Source of the DNA: UBA6663 sp044226485
GTDB taxonomy: Bacteria; Chloroflexota; Anaerolineae; Anaerolineales; UBA6663
Direction of reading: 5' to 3'
DNA: 64,000 nt
NCBI GenBank assembly: GCA_044226485.1
Contig: JBGAGY010000011.1
Span: forward strand, 174,889-238,888
The number at the start of each line of letters is the position of its first letter. The stretch's first letter is position 1. The notes below the pieces were generated by a model. That model worked only from the letters and a program-made list of their open reading frames with translations, was not told the DNA's origin and made no database searches. Of the stretch, positions 9,073 through 18,183 are shown piece by piece. The position numbers and the translations under genes are program-made.

Positions 9073-9720
9073 TCAGCGTGGTTGGCCATAGACCCTGACG
9101 TAGCGCTCATGCAGTCGAGCGAGACCTTCCGGCGGGATCTCCTCGGGCGTCCCGATCTGCAGCGCCAGCCACACGGTCTTCGCATTCTCTTCAGTCATCA
9201 CCGCAGCTTTGACGGCCGCTTCGGCCGTTGGCCCAATCGTGAACACGCCGTGGTTGCGCATAAGGATCGCGGGCGACGACCCGATGCTTGAAACCACAAC
9301 CTTGCCGATGGCGTCATCGCCGATCAGGGCGAAGCCTCCCACAGGAATAGGGCCGCCGAACTCGTCGCCAATAGCGGTCAACACCGGCGGGATCGGCCGA
9401 TTGACGGCCGCAAACGCCGTCGCATAGGGCGAGTGCGTGTGCACAATCCCTCCGACGTCGGGACGATTTCGGTAGATGTACAGATGGCTGGCGGTGTCGG
9501 AGGAAGGCGTGTAGGCGCCCTCGACAACCCGGCCTTCGAGGTCCACGATGACGATGTGGTCAGGTCGCAGCAATTCGTAGCGAATGCCCGAGGCCTTGAT
9601 CGCCACCAGGCCGGTGTCAGGGTCCCGCGCGCTGACATTGCCGCCGGTCCAAACCACCAGCTGGTGGCGCGGCAATTCCAGGTGCAACGCAACAAGGTCG
9701 TGTTTGAGACGATCCAGCAT
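9073..9720 (-). CDS. Class II aldolase, AraD/FucA-like epimerase
   Basis: 215 residues from the ATG at 9720 (RBS GAAGGG). The class II aldolase/adducin fold is clear: TGGNVSARD (phosphate and backbone loop), IKASG, HTHSPYATAFAAV with the two zinc-binding histidines, and RNHGVFTIG with the third. L-ribulose-5-phosphate 4-epimerases and L-fuculose/rhamnulose-phosphate aldolases share these motifs, so the exact sugar phosphate is undetermined. It is the last gene of the minus-strand sugar operon and would act after the PfkB kinase just upstream. Confidence 0.85.
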   Translation of the reverse strand: MLDRLKHDLVALHLELPRHQLVVWTGGNVSARDPDTGLVAIKASGIRYELLRPDHIVIVDLEGRVVEGAYTPSSDTASHLYIYRNRPDVGGIVHTHSPYATAFAAVNRPIPPVLTAIGDEFGGPIPVGGFALIGDDAIGKVVVSSIGSSPAILMRNHGVFTIGPTAEAAVKAAVMTEENAKTVWLALQIGTPEEIPPEGLARLHERYVRVYGQPR

Positions 9721-9771
9721 GATCCCTTCACCGCTGCGCGCCCGAGGCGGCTCCAACAACCGGCTCCATGC

Positions 9772-10830
9772 TCATTCTCCAGGCTGGAGGGCCGGCAAGA
9801 TCCTGGCCCAGCCGTCCGGTAGCGGCAGGCGTTGACGATCGACGAAACTTCGCAAAGCCGTGGCGTCGAGGCCAGGATGAATCGTGTGCGGCGACGTGAC
9901 GGCCAGGGCCGCGACCCAGCTTGCCAGGCCATGAGCCTCGACCGGGGTCAGGCCCGCCGCCAGGCCGCTCAGCAATCCCGCCAGATGAGCGTCGCCGGCC
10001 CCGGCGGTGCCCACGACCTCCACCGGCACAGCCGGGAGGAACGACGCCGTGACGCCGTCCCACAACCAGCTCCCTTCAGCCCCGCAGGTCACCGAGAGCA
10101 GGCCATCCGGTCTGAGGGTCCTCCACCGCTCGCACGCCGCTTCGAACAACGTCGTCCGATCGACCGCGCGCTCGTCTCCAAACGCGAAGACCGAGGCCTC
10201 GCCGCGATTGAGCGCCAGCAGATCCACCAGCGCGATCAAGGCTTGACCCTCACGGGTGTTCAACTCGCCCTGTGTCAAGGCGGCGGCGCGAAAACAGGCA
10301 TGGGCCGTGCCTAGTTGCAGGAGATGACGCCGCGCGGCCAGCGGCGCCTCGGGTACGGCCAACGCGATAGCGCGTGGGCCATACATGCGAATCTGAGCTT
10401 CGGCCTTTCCGACCAACGCTTCGTCAACCTGATCGCTGGCGGAGTTGCGCGTGGTCAGGTTGCCCCCGCTGCCGTCCGGATACAGGAAGCAAAACGACGA
10501 CAACGTCGTGGCACCGGCGAGCGCGCGCACCCAACGGACGTCCAGGCCGGCAGCGATCATCTCCTCGAGCAGTCGTTCGCCCTCGGGGTCGCGGCCGACG
10601 CAGCCGATTGGGAAAACCGCCGCAGCTTCACCAAGCAACTGCTTCACGTAGTGCGCGATGATGTGGAGTTTGCAGTAGTCGCGCCGATCGAGGAGCCGAC
10701 CGCTGCGGCTTTCTTCGCGCCCGAGGGTCTGGTCGCCATCCAGGGCAAAGAACTGGCCCGTGCCGATGCCGCCGACCCCGAACAGGGCTTCGTAGCGCAC
10801 GCGGTGTGGATCAAGCTGCAGAGCACTCAT
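9772..10830 (-). CDS. PfkB-family carbohydrate kinase
   Basis: 352 residues. The C-terminal PfkB signature GTAGAGDAHLAGLLSGL supplies the anion hole and catalytic Asp; upstream features include VFPIGCVGRDPEGERLLEEM and LLALNRGEASVFAFG. It should phosphorylate a sugar or sugar acid with ATP. Its ATG at 10830 overlaps the stop of the mutarotase-like gene (ATGA), indicating translational coupling. The N-terminus (RYEALFGVGGIGTGQFFALD) is unusual for ribokinase-type members, so the substrate is not assigned. Confidence 0.85.
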   Translation of the reverse strand: MSALQLDPHRVRYEALFGVGGIGTGQFFALDGDQTLGREESRSGRLLDRRDYCKLHIIAHYVKQLLGEAAAVFPIGCVGRDPEGERLLEEMIAAGLDVRWVRALAGATTLSSFCFLYPDGSGGNLTTRNSASDQVDEALVGKAEAQIRMYGPRAIALAVPEAPLAARRHLLQLGTAHACFRAAALTQGELNTREGQALIALVDLLALNRGEASVFAFGDERAVDRTTLFEAACERWRTLRPDGLLSVTCGAEGSWLWDGVTASFLPAVPVEVVGTAGAGDAHLAGLLSGLAAGLTPVEAHGLASWVAALAVTSPHTIHPGLDATALRSFVDRQRLPLPDGWARILPALQPGE

Positions 10831-11981
10831 GGGTGGGTCGCGGCTCCTTCGTTTTCGATCCTCACGACTGGATCGGATGGCGATCGGCGGGCCGCCTGAA
10901 CGGCGCCATCGCGCGTGATGGCCAATACTTCAGGAACGGGCTCGAAGAGCACGGCCGTCAGCCAGGCCCGTTGAGTCGCGCCGGGTTCCAGGGTGCGCGC
11001 CGTCCCGTTCTCGATGGCGGTTTGCAGCCCGGCACAGGGATAGCTGGTCCAGGGCTCAAGGCCCATGCAATACGTCCGGCCATACCAGGGATATCCAACG
11101 CCGCCGCCCAACGCCTGCCAGAGCCACACATGGCGGAACACCTCAGCGTCCCACGCCAGGCCGAAACCGAGCCCGGCCCGATCGTTCTGAACTGCCAGCC
11201 AGCCCTCTTTGAAGCCCTTGAGGTAGCAGTTGTCCATCGAACGCTGACTGTTGGGCGGCAGGCACCTCAGATCCAGAGGCTGACCGTTTCGGTCTTTGAG
11301 CCACGGCCAATCGCCGACCTGATGCAGACCCATACGATGGTCGGGCCCGTCCTCAGCCGTGAGCACCTCGAGGGTGGAGGCCGGGGCAGAGAGCCGGCAG
11401 GCATCGTCGAGGAACGGCGCGCCGACCACCGGGTGGTGGCCCCACATGAACGGCAGTGCTTCGGCCCCCTCGTTGGTGAGCGCTTCTTCAATGAAGAGAG
11501 CGGCGGCCCCGCGGCGCAGAGTCAGGGTCTTGCGCAACAGGAACGGCGTGCGCGTCGTTCGCACCCACAGACCCACGCGTACGCAGTCTGCCGTGTCCTC
11601 CAGGATGCGGTAGGCCCAGGGCACATTGGTCGTCTCGGCGAAGAAGCCGAAGTCCGCACCGTTCACGACGCTCGCCGGCCCGCCGTTCGGTACAACCTCG
11701 AACCAGCCGCCGCTCCAGCGATCGAAGAAGGACGCGGCGGGCGACACGGTCGGCGGGCGCAGTCCGTTGGGCGCGCGCCAGAGCACGTCGATGTCCGTCG
11801 GCTTGTGCAGGAACTGGACGATCTCGGCGCCCTTGTCCACTAACACCACCAGCTGGATCCGATCATTCTGAAGGAGAAGCGCGCGATAGCCGCACCAGAT
11901 CAGCCGATCGTCGATCCGACAACCCCAATGCCGGTCGGGGTCGGGCCGCGCGCCCTCCCCGGTTTCCCAAAAAGCATCCAT
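10827..11981 (-). CDS. Galactose-mutarotase-fold protein (aldose epimerase/DUF4432-like)
   Basis: 384 residues. The sequence has the beta-sandwich pattern of aldose epimerase-like proteins: LVVLVDKGAEIVQFLHKPTDIDVLWRAP near the N-terminus, GGWFEVVPNGG, and FMWGHHPVVGAPFLDD with the conserved histidines around residues 205-215. It probably binds or epimerises a sugar imported by the adjoining ABC system. It starts 12 bp after the permease stop at 11994 and overlaps the kinase gene by four bases. Confidence 0.7.
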   Translation of the reverse strand: MDAFWETGEGARPDPDRHWGCRIDDRLIWCGYRALLLQNDRIQLVVLVDKGAEIVQFLHKPTDIDVLWRAPNGLRPPTVSPAASFFDRWSGGWFEVVPNGGPASVVNGADFGFFAETTNVPWAYRILEDTADCVRVGLWVRTTRTPFLLRKTLTLRRGAAALFIEEALTNEGAEALPFMWGHHPVVGAPFLDDACRLSAPASTLEVLTAEDGPDHRMGLHQVGDWPWLKDRNGQPLDLRCLPPNSQRSMDNCYLKGFKEGWLAVQNDRAGLGFGLAWDAEVFRHVWLWQALGGGVGYPWYGRTYCMGLEPWTSYPCAGLQTAIENGTARTLEPGATQRAWLTAVLFEPVPEVLAITRDGAVQAARRSPSDPVVRIENEGAATHP

Positions 11982-11993
11982 GAACCAACCGCC

Positions 11994-12866
11994 TTACTTG
12001 AAGCCCGTCATCGCCAGGCTGGCGACGAAGCGCCGCTGTAGAACGATGTACACGAGCAGGATTGGCAGCAGCACGATGACGGACGCCGTCATGGTCAGGT
12101 CATGCCGCGTCGTGTGCTGCGTGTTGTACCAGGTCAACAGCAACGGCAGCGTCCGCCGATCGTGGGTGGTGATCACGATCAGCGGCCAGAGGTAATCGTT
12201 CCAGCTGGCCATGAAGTTGAAGATGCCCAGCGCCGACAGCGGCGCGCCGAGCTGCGGCAGAATGATGTTCCAGAAGATCCGGAACTCGGAGGCCCCGTCG
12301 ATGCGCGCCGCGTCGATCAACTCGCTCGGGATCGCCGCGATCGACTGACGCATCAAGAAGATGCCGAACGCATCCACCATCGAGGGCACGATCAGGCCCC
12401 ACAGGCTGTCCACCAGATGCAGCCGGGCCAGAATCAGGTAGGACGGGATCATCACGATCTGGAACGGGATCATCAACTGAGCCAGGATGAAGCCGAAGAA
12501 GGCCCGCTGCCCCCAAAACCGGAACTTGGCGAAGATGTAGCCTGCTAATGAACTCGTGAACAGGGTCGTGGCCACGTGCGCGCCGGCGACGAGCAGACTG
12601 TTAAGGAAGAAGCGTCCCAGCGGCACCTCGGGGTCGGTGAAGATGGTGACGTAGCTGGCCAGCGTCCAGGTCTCTGGCCAGAACGTCGGCGGCACGCGGA
12701 TGATCTCGGCGCTCGACTTGAACGACGACAGGATCGCCCACGCGAACGGCAGCAGCGTCACGATGCCGCCGAGCGTCAGCACGACATAGACCAGGCCGCG
12801 GCCCAGCGAGAGACGCGCGCCGGGCCGGGGCGCCTGGGTCACCGGGAGTCGCTCGAGGGTCGTCAT
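11994..12866 (-). CDS. Carbohydrate ABC transporter permease, MalG-like
   Basis: 290 residues from the ATG at 12866, two bases after the stop of the other permease; the longer open frame upstream of 12866 is an artefact. About six membrane segments. The cytoplasmic EAA loop is present (ELIDAARIDGASEFRIFWNIILPQL) and so is the C-terminal WNDYLWPLIVI region of CUT1 permeases. It forms the inner-membrane channel with the adjacent permease. No ATPase gene is in this operon, so a shared ATPase encoded elsewhere is likely. Confidence 0.9.
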   Translation of the reverse strand: MTTLERLPVTQAPRPGARLSLGRGLVYVVLTLGGIVTLLPFAWAILSSFKSSAEIIRVPPTFWPETWTLASYVTIFTDPEVPLGRFFLNSLLVAGAHVATTLFTSSLAGYIFAKFRFWGQRAFFGFILAQLMIPFQIVMIPSYLILARLHLVDSLWGLIVPSMVDAFGIFLMRQSIAAIPSELIDAARIDGASEFRIFWNIILPQLGAPLSALGIFNFMASWNDYLWPLIVITTHDRRTLPLLLTWYNTQHTTRHDLTMTASVIVLLPILLVYIVLQRRFVASLAMTGFK

Positions 12867-12868
12867 GA

Positions 12869-13855
12869 TCAATACTCCCAGTTGGTGCGCAACAGCTTGA
12901 ACTGCGCGACCGTGACCACCAGGATGATCGCGAACAGCACCAACGAGATCGCGGCCGCCCAGCCCATGTTCTGGTACCGGAACGCGTTCTGGTAGATGCT
13001 CATCACCAGGGGCGTCGTCTGGTTGCGCGGTCCGCCGTTGGTCAAGACGTCGAAGATCACGAAGACCTGGAACGACGACAACATGGTCAGGACGCAAACG
13101 AAGAGCATCGTCGGCCTGAGCAGCGGCAGCGTGATGCGGGTCAGGATCTGCCAGGCGTTCGCGCCGTCGACGCGGGCCGCGTCGACCAGTTCCTCGGGGA
13201 TGCCCTGCAGCGCCGCCATGAAGATCACGACGTTGTAGCCGAAGTCCTGCCAGAGATAGGCGACGACGACGGCCAGCATCGCAAGCGGGATGCCGAACAC
13301 CGTGGCGGTGGGATCCGTCAGCCAGGTCCGCGGCGGGACGAGGCCGATCGCCCGGATCAGGCTGCTCAGCGGGCCCTGCTCGGGGTTGTAGATGTAGCCC
13401 CACAGGATGGCCACCGCCACGGACGAACTGATGGTCGGCATGAAGTAGATCGCGCGGTACAGGCCCTTGAGCCGCGAGTGCACGCTCTCGACCATGACGG
13501 CCAGGGGCAGCGTGATGAGGAGGTTCAGGGGAAGCACCAGCAACGAGAACAGGAACGTGTTGAACAACGCCTGACGAAAGACCCGGGCCGGCTGCGACGC
13601 CGCGAACATCGCCTCGAAGTTGCCGAGCCCCACGAACGGGTTGTTCCCGCCCAGGCCGAAGAGGGGTCCGCCCGCGCGCGTCGGTGAGTAGTCGAAGAAC
13701 GCCAGGGCCACTGCCCAGACCATGGGCAGCAGCGCGAAGCCCATCATGTAGACCATGATCGGCGTCAGGGCGCTCGCGACGAAGCGATCCTGTGCGACGC
13801 GCACGCCTGAGGTCGGGTTGGCACGGGCCGGTCGGCGAAGAGGCAGGATGTTCAT
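12869..13855 (-). CDS. Carbohydrate ABC transporter permease, MalF-like
   Basis: 328 residues from the ATG at 13855 with GAGAAG upstream; the open frame continues upstream but that part is the shadow of the solute-binding gene. Six membrane segments and an EAA loop (ELVDAARVDGANAWQILTRI) identify a CUT1 sugar permease. It is placed between the solute-binding protein and the second permease, the usual order for oligosaccharide uptake operons. Confidence 0.9.
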   Translation of the reverse strand: MNILPLRRPARANPTSGVRVAQDRFVASALTPIMVYMMGFALLPMVWAVALAFFDYSPTRAGGPLFGLGGNNPFVGLGNFEAMFAASQPARVFRQALFNTFLFSLLVLPLNLLITLPLAVMVESVHSRLKGLYRAIYFMPTISSSVAVAILWGYIYNPEQGPLSSLIRAIGLVPPRTWLTDPTATVFGIPLAMLAVVVAYLWQDFGYNVVIFMAALQGIPEELVDAARVDGANAWQILTRITLPLLRPTMLFVCVLTMLSSFQVFVIFDVLTNGGPRNQTTPLVMSIYQNAFRYQNMGWAAAISLVLFAIILVVTVAQFKLLRTNWEY

Positions 13856-13869
13856 CGGATCTTCTCGCG

Positions 13870-15186
13870 TTACTTCGCGGCGTCGACCATCGCGTTCGAC
13901 TCTTCCTGGATCGCCTGGATGGCCTCGTCCACCGTGACGGCGCCCGTCATCGCATCCAGGACGTGCGGGTGGATGATCTCGTAGAAGAGCTGGTCGCGAT
14001 CCGTCACGGTGCCCACATAGCGCCCATACGGCAACAGATCGAACGTGGCGCGCAGGTACGGCGCCTTCTCCAGGATCGCGTCGGGCTGGGCGATCGCGGC
14101 CTTCATCGCCGGGATCGTGGCCGAGCGGATGTTCCACTCGACGGCGTTCTCTTGATTGGCCGCCATGTATTGCGCAAGGAGCCAGGCCTCACGCGGATGC
14201 TGGGTGTGGACGGACACCACCTTGCCCCAACCCGAGTCGGCCGCGAAGACGGGCTGCGTGCCATAGTACGGCGGCAGGGCGACGTAGTCGAAGGCTTCAT
14301 CCGGGAAGTTGAGCGGGCCGGCCGCTGCCGCCCATGAGCCGACGAAGCCGATCGCGACCTTGTTGTTGAAGAATGCGTCGCCCACCCAGTTGGAGGTGTC
14401 GTTGAACAGAAGCGGGTCGACCACCTTGTGGGTCTGCACCATGTCGACCATCAACTGCAGGGCCTTGCGCGCTTCGGGGGTATCGAAGGTGAAATGGCGC
14501 CCGTCCGCCGCGAGGTATTCGCCCTTCTGCTGAAGGATGGCGGCCAGGAACGTGAAGGGGATGCCATCGGCGGTGACGAAGTCGAAGCCCGAGACCGTCA
14601 TGGTGCCGTTGGCGTCGAATTGCGTCAACTCCGCGGCGTCGGCGAGCATGGCGTCGAAGTCTTTCCACTGTGGCGGATAGGGCACGCCGGCGGCCGCGAA
14701 CAGATCGGGGTTGACCAGCGCACCGCCATTCTCGAGGTTGTACTCCTCCGGCAGTCCATAGAGCTGGTCGTTGCACAGAAAGCCCTGCAGCGGCGCGTCA
14801 AAATACGTGTCGCGCGCCTGCGCCACGGTCATCACGTCGTCGGGAACGACCTGGAGGCGGCCGCCCTCGGCGTAGCTGCACACCCAGGTGCCGAACATCG
14901 TGATGACGTCGGCCTCTGTCCCGGCTGGCATCGACGTCTGCAGGGTCTGGATGTAGACCTCGTAGTCGAAGGTTTCGTACTCGACCTTGATGTCGGGATG
15001 ATCCACCATGAAGCGTTGGACGAGCGCCTCGTTCGCCTCTTGAAAGCCGGTGCCCTGATGGGACCAGAGACGCAGCGTGATCGGCTCCGATCCGGTATCG
15101 GTCGCCGGCGCCGGCGTGGTCGGCTCACAGGCAGCCAACAAGGCGGCCAAGGACATGGCCAGAATCGAAGGACAATGGCGGTTCAT
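13870..15186 (-). CDS. Sugar ABC transporter solute-binding lipoprotein
   Basis: 438 residues. The lipoprotein signal peptide has a clear lipobox (MSLAALLAAC, Cys at about residue 20) followed by a Thr/Pro-rich linker. The rest fits extracellular solute-binding protein family 1: ITLRLWSHQGTGFQEANEAL, DIKVEYETFDYEVYIQTLQT, a DLFAAAGVPYPPQWKDFD hinge region, and AVEWNIRSATIPAMKAAI near the C-terminus. It captures an oligosaccharide or glycoside outside the membrane. It follows the GntR gene by 94 bp. Confidence 0.9.
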   Translation of the reverse strand: MNRHCPSILAMSLAALLAACEPTTPAPATDTGSEPITLRLWSHQGTGFQEANEALVQRFMVDHPDIKVEYETFDYEVYIQTLQTSMPAGTEADVITMFGTWVCSYAEGGRLQVVPDDVMTVAQARDTYFDAPLQGFLCNDQLYGLPEEYNLENGGALVNPDLFAAAGVPYPPQWKDFDAMLADAAELTQFDANGTMTVSGFDFVTADGIPFTFLAAILQQKGEYLAADGRHFTFDTPEARKALQLMVDMVQTHKVVDPLLFNDTSNWVGDAFFNNKVAIGFVGSWAAAAGPLNFPDEAFDYVALPPYYGTQPVFAADSGWGKVVSVHTQHPREAWLLAQYMAANQENAVEWNIRSATIPAMKAAIAQPDAILEKAPYLRATFDLLPYGRYVGTVTDRDQLFYEIIHPHVLDAMTGAVTVDEAIQAIQEESNAMVDAAK

Positions 15187-15280
15187 GGAGCCTCTCTGTG
15201 AGGCGCGCGGTCAGCGCAATGGAGCGCCGACGCGGCCTGTTGATGGCCGTTCGGGGGACGGCCGCGAACGAGTGGATGAC

Positions 15281-16084
15281 TTACGAAAACGTCAGATCCG
15301 ACACGAACCGGCAACGGTTTCCTGGAAACAGCGACGTCACAAAAGCCACGGGACGATCCGTGGCGTCATAGGCCAGGCTCTCGATCCACAGCCCGGGCGA
15401 CCCGCCCTTGACTTCAAGGAGCGCCGCCTCCTGATCCTCGAGGATCACGGGCTCGAAGGCTTCTTGCGCGCGATACACCTGCACACCACAATCCATTAAC
15501 AGATCGCGCAGGCCGCGCGTGTCGTCGTGGCCCTCGCGCAACACGGGTTCACACTGACGGGGGAAGTATGCGGTCTCGATCAACAGTGGCGCCGCGTCGA
15601 CCACCAGTAGACGCTGGAGCCAGATCGAGGGCTCGCCGCCAGGCAGGCCCAGCTTCTGACGGATCTCACCGGGCGGCTCCGTCAACTTCTTGCCAATCAC
15701 GACCACGTCCGGTTGATGCCCGCTGTCGCGCACGACGTCCGAAAACTCGAGCAGTCGCAAGACGCTCTTGCGGATCTTGGGTGGCGCCACGAACGTGCCG
15801 CGGCCCTGGACCCGCTGCAGCACGCCTTCGCGCACCAGGAAGTCGATGCCCTGCCGCACCGTCGAGCGACTGACCTTGAGACTGTCCATCAGCTCGCGCT
15901 CCGACGGGATCTGCTGGCCGGGCGCCCACTCGCCGTCCTGAATGCGGCTGCGGATCGCGCTGCCGACGCTGTGATACAACGCCACAGGTTGCTGGTGCAG
16001 ATCGGCGACGTCGGTCAACGTGTAAAGAGAGTGTTTGCCGCGGGCCATGGCGTTACGACGAAGGCGTCCGATCTGCGAACTCAT
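15281..16084 (-). CDS. GntR/HutC-family transcriptional regulator
   Basis: 267 residues. The N-terminal winged helix (LYHSVGSAIRSRIQDGEW, IPSERELMDSLKVSRSTVRQ, LQRVQGRGTFVAPP) is followed by a UTRA effector domain of about 160 residues (SIWLQRLLVVDAAPLLIETA, FPGNRCRFVSDLTF). HutC-type regulators of sugar operons respond to a sugar phosphate. It is first in the minus-strand operon and divergent from the DeoR gene. A palindrome overlapping its own promoter start (16091-16102) suggests autorepression. Confidence 0.85.
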   Translation of the reverse strand: MSSQIGRLRRNAMARGKHSLYTLTDVADLHQQPVALYHSVGSAIRSRIQDGEWAPGQQIPSERELMDSLKVSRSTVRQGIDFLVREGVLQRVQGRGTFVAPPKIRKSVLRLLEFSDVVRDSGHQPDVVVIGKKLTEPPGEIRQKLGLPGGEPSIWLQRLLVVDAAPLLIETAYFPRQCEPVLREGHDDTRGLRDLLMDCGVQVYRAQEAFEPVILEDQEAALLEVKGGSPGLWIESLAYDATDRPVAFVTSLFPGNRCRFVSDLTFS

Positions 16085-16090
16085 CCGAAC

Positions 16091-16102
16091 TGGTACGAAC
16101 CA
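16091..16102. promoter_or_regulatory. Candidate GntR operator
   Basis: TGGTACGAACCA is a palindrome with TGGT/ACCA arms. It lies at about the transcription start expected from the -10 at 16111-16116 and just upstream of the GntR start codon. It is the best operator candidate in the divergent region; binding by this regulator is an inference. Confidence 0.4.
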
Positions 16103-16110
16103 TTTCGCGT

Positions 16111-16140
16111 AATCTACTCCTCTCCTGCCCGCGCTGTCAA
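16111..16140 (-). promoter_or_regulatory. Sigma-70-type promoter for the GntR/ABC operon
   Basis: On the minus strand, TTGACA (16140-16135), an 18-nt spacer and TAGATT (16116-16111). Transcription would start near 16104 and lead into the GntR gene. Confidence 0.55.
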
Positions 16141-16193
16141 GCTCTGGACGACCGAATCGTGACCGTTTATGATTCTTTTAAGGTTATTAATGG

Positions 16194-16222
16194 TTGACTG
16201 TCGCCCGCTTACGGTGTATTTT
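16194..16222 (+). promoter_or_regulatory. Sigma-70-type promoter for the DeoR/GH4 operon
   Basis: TTGACT at 16194-16199, a 17-nt spacer and TATTTT at 16217-16222. The start codon of the DeoR gene is at 16246, giving a very short leader with GGGAAAGCAG as ribosome binding site. Confidence 0.6.
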
Positions 16223-16245
16223 GAGCGCGCCTGGGGAAAGCAGAT

Positions 16246-17025
16246 ATGAAGATCAAGACCGAGATCAGCACCCTCGATAGACTCGAGCGCATTCAGGACT
16301 TCGTCAACGCGCGGCAACGCGTGGTGGTGGCCGACCTGGTCACCGCGTTCGCGATCAGCGAGACCACGGCGCGGCGGGACCTGGAAGTGCTGGCCGAGCG
16401 CGGTTCGATCCAACGCGTGCACGGCGGCGCGATCGCTCTGCGTAAGGCGCCACCGGAGCCGCCCGCCCTGTTGCGCGCCGGCGAACAGGCTGACGAGAAG
16501 CAACGCATCGGTCGCGCGGCCGCCGACCTGATCGACGACGGCGACACGGTGTTCCTCGGCGCCGGCACCACGGTCATGGAAGTCGCGCGCCACGTGCGCG
16601 ACCGGCGCAACCTGACCGTGATCTCCAACTCGTTGCTGGTCTTTCAGGTTCTGGCGGATGCCCCAGATCTCAACCTGGTCGGCCTCGGCGGCCTGTTCCG
16701 CAAGGGCGAGCGCTCGTTCGTCGGCGACATCACCGAGCAGGCCCTCGAGCGCGTGCGGGCCGCCAAGGTCTTCCTCGGCGTGCGCGCGCTCGATGTGGAC
16801 GAAGGCCTGACAGAGGAGTACCCGCCCGAAGCCGCGACCAACCGGCAGATCATGAAGAGCGGGCGACACGTAATCGTCGTGGCCGATCACACGAAGTTCG
16901 GACGCATGGCCGGTTCCGTCATCGCGCCGGTAACGGCCATGCACACCCTCGTGACCGATGTCGACGCTCCGTCCGCGGACGTCGACGCGTTGACGGCCAA
17001 AGGGATCCGCGTCCTGCGAGCGTGA
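16246..17025 (+). CDS. DeoR/GlpR-family transcriptional repressor
   Basis: 259 residues. DeoR helix-turn-helix at about 20-60 (VADLVTAFAISETTARRDLE, then RGSIQRVHGGAI), followed by the sugar-phosphate sensor domain related to phosphosugar isomerases (VFLGAGTTVMEVARHV, ERSFVGDITEQALERV, GRHVIVVADHTKFGR). Such repressors sense a phosphorylated intermediate of the pathway they control. It leads a plus-strand operon: the next gene begins 1-7 bases after its stop. Confidence 0.9.
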   Translation: MKIKTEISTLDRLERIQDFVNARQRVVVADLVTAFAISETTARRDLEVLAERGSIQRVHGGAIALRKAPPEPPALLRAGEQADEKQRIGRAAADLIDDGDTVFLGAGTTVMEVARHVRDRRNLTVISNSLLVFQVLADAPDLNLVGLGGLFRKGERSFVGDITEQALERVRAAKVFLGVRALDVDEGLTEEYPPEAATNRQIMKSGRHVIVVADHTKFGRMAGSVIAPVTAMHTLVTDVDAPSADVDALTAKGIRVLRA

Positions 17026-17026
17026 G

Positions 17027-18067
17027 GTGGCGATGTTGCTCAAAGACTATCGACCGCGCGCCGCGTTGGTGACGCGCCGCACGCAGCTTGACGCGCCGCG
17101 TTTCCCCGTGATCGACGCGCACAACCATCTCGCCGAACCCTTCGGCGGCGGCTGGGACAAACGCCCGGTGCGCGAACTCCTCGATGTCCTTGACCAGGCC
17201 GACGTGCGCGCCTACGTGGATCTGGATGGCGGCTGGGGCGAGTCAGTGCTCGAACAGCATCTCGACTACTTCAAGGCGGCCGCGCCCGAACGCTTCCGCA
17301 TCTTCGGCGGCGTCAACTGGGGCGAATGGCCCGCTCACGGCGATCGTTTCGGCGAGTGGGCGGCCGGCCGGCTGCGTCTCCAGGCGCGGCGCGGCGCCGA
17401 GGGCCTCAAGATCTGGAAGCCGTTCGGCCTGCACGTTCGCGACCATCACGGGGACCTCGTGGCCGTCGACGATGAGCGGCTCGATCCGCTCTGGCAGACC
17501 GCCGGCGAGCTGCGTCTCCCGGTGATGATCCACGTCGGAGACCCGGTCGCCTTTTTCGGCCCACTCGACGGAACCAACGAACGCTACGAGCAACTGGTCG
17601 AGCATCCGGATTGGCACTTTCCAAGTCCGCCCTTCCCGCCCCTGCAAACCATCCTCGACGGGTTGGCGAACCTGGTGGCGCGCCATCCGGCGACGACCTT
17701 CATCGGCGCGCATGTCGGCTGCTATGCCGAGAACCTGGCCTGGGTCGGCGCGCTCCTCGAGCGCTGTCCGAACTTCTACGTCGACATCGGCGCCCGGATC
17801 GCCGAGCTCGGCCGACAACCGTACACGGCCCGCCGGTTCTTCCTGCGCTTTGCCGATCGGATTCTGTTCGGGACGGATGCGGGCGCCGAGCTCGACGTGT
17901 ATCGCATCCATTACCGGTTCCTCGAAACCGACGACGAGTATTTCAGCTATGACCCGGGCGAGGTGCCCGGCGACGGACGTTGGAACATCCACGGGATGTA
18001 TCTCCCCGACGACGTCCTCGAGAAGATCTACGCGCTCAACGCGCGCCGCATCCTCTTCACCTCATGA
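17027..18067 (+). CDS. Amidohydrolase-superfamily metal-dependent hydrolase
   Basis: 346 residues if GTG at 17027 is used; ATG at 17033 is the alternative. TIM-barrel amidohydrolase-2 features: VIDAHNHLAEPFGGGWD (HxH metal ligands near residue 35), LPVMIHVGDP, TTFIGAHVGCYAENL and RILFGTDAG (catalytic Asp). The family hydrolyses or decarboxylates C-N, C-O or C-C bonds of small metabolites; the substrate is unknown. It is tightly coupled to the DeoR gene and precedes the GH4 and NagB-like genes, so it probably processes a sugar-derived compound. Confidence 0.8.
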   Translation: MAMLLKDYRPRAALVTRRTQLDAPRFPVIDAHNHLAEPFGGGWDKRPVRELLDVLDQADVRAYVDLDGGWGESVLEQHLDYFKAAAPERFRIFGGVNWGEWPAHGDRFGEWAAGRLRLQARRGAEGLKIWKPFGLHVRDHHGDLVAVDDERLDPLWQTAGELRLPVMIHVGDPVAFFGPLDGTNERYEQLVEHPDWHFPSPPFPPLQTILDGLANLVARHPATTFIGAHVGCYAENLAWVGALLERCPNFYVDIGARIAELGRQPYTARRFFLRFADRILFGTDAGAELDVYRIHYRFLETDDEYFSYDPGEVPGDGRWNIHGMYLPDDVLEKIYALNARRILFTS

Positions 18068-18183
18068 CCGAACGCCGCCCTCAGTGAGCGATGAGGGGCG
18101 GCGGCGGACCGCCTGACCGACACACTCGTCCGAGGTGCGCGAGCGCGCATCGCGCCGCCCCGGACGCCAGGAGCACGTCTACC

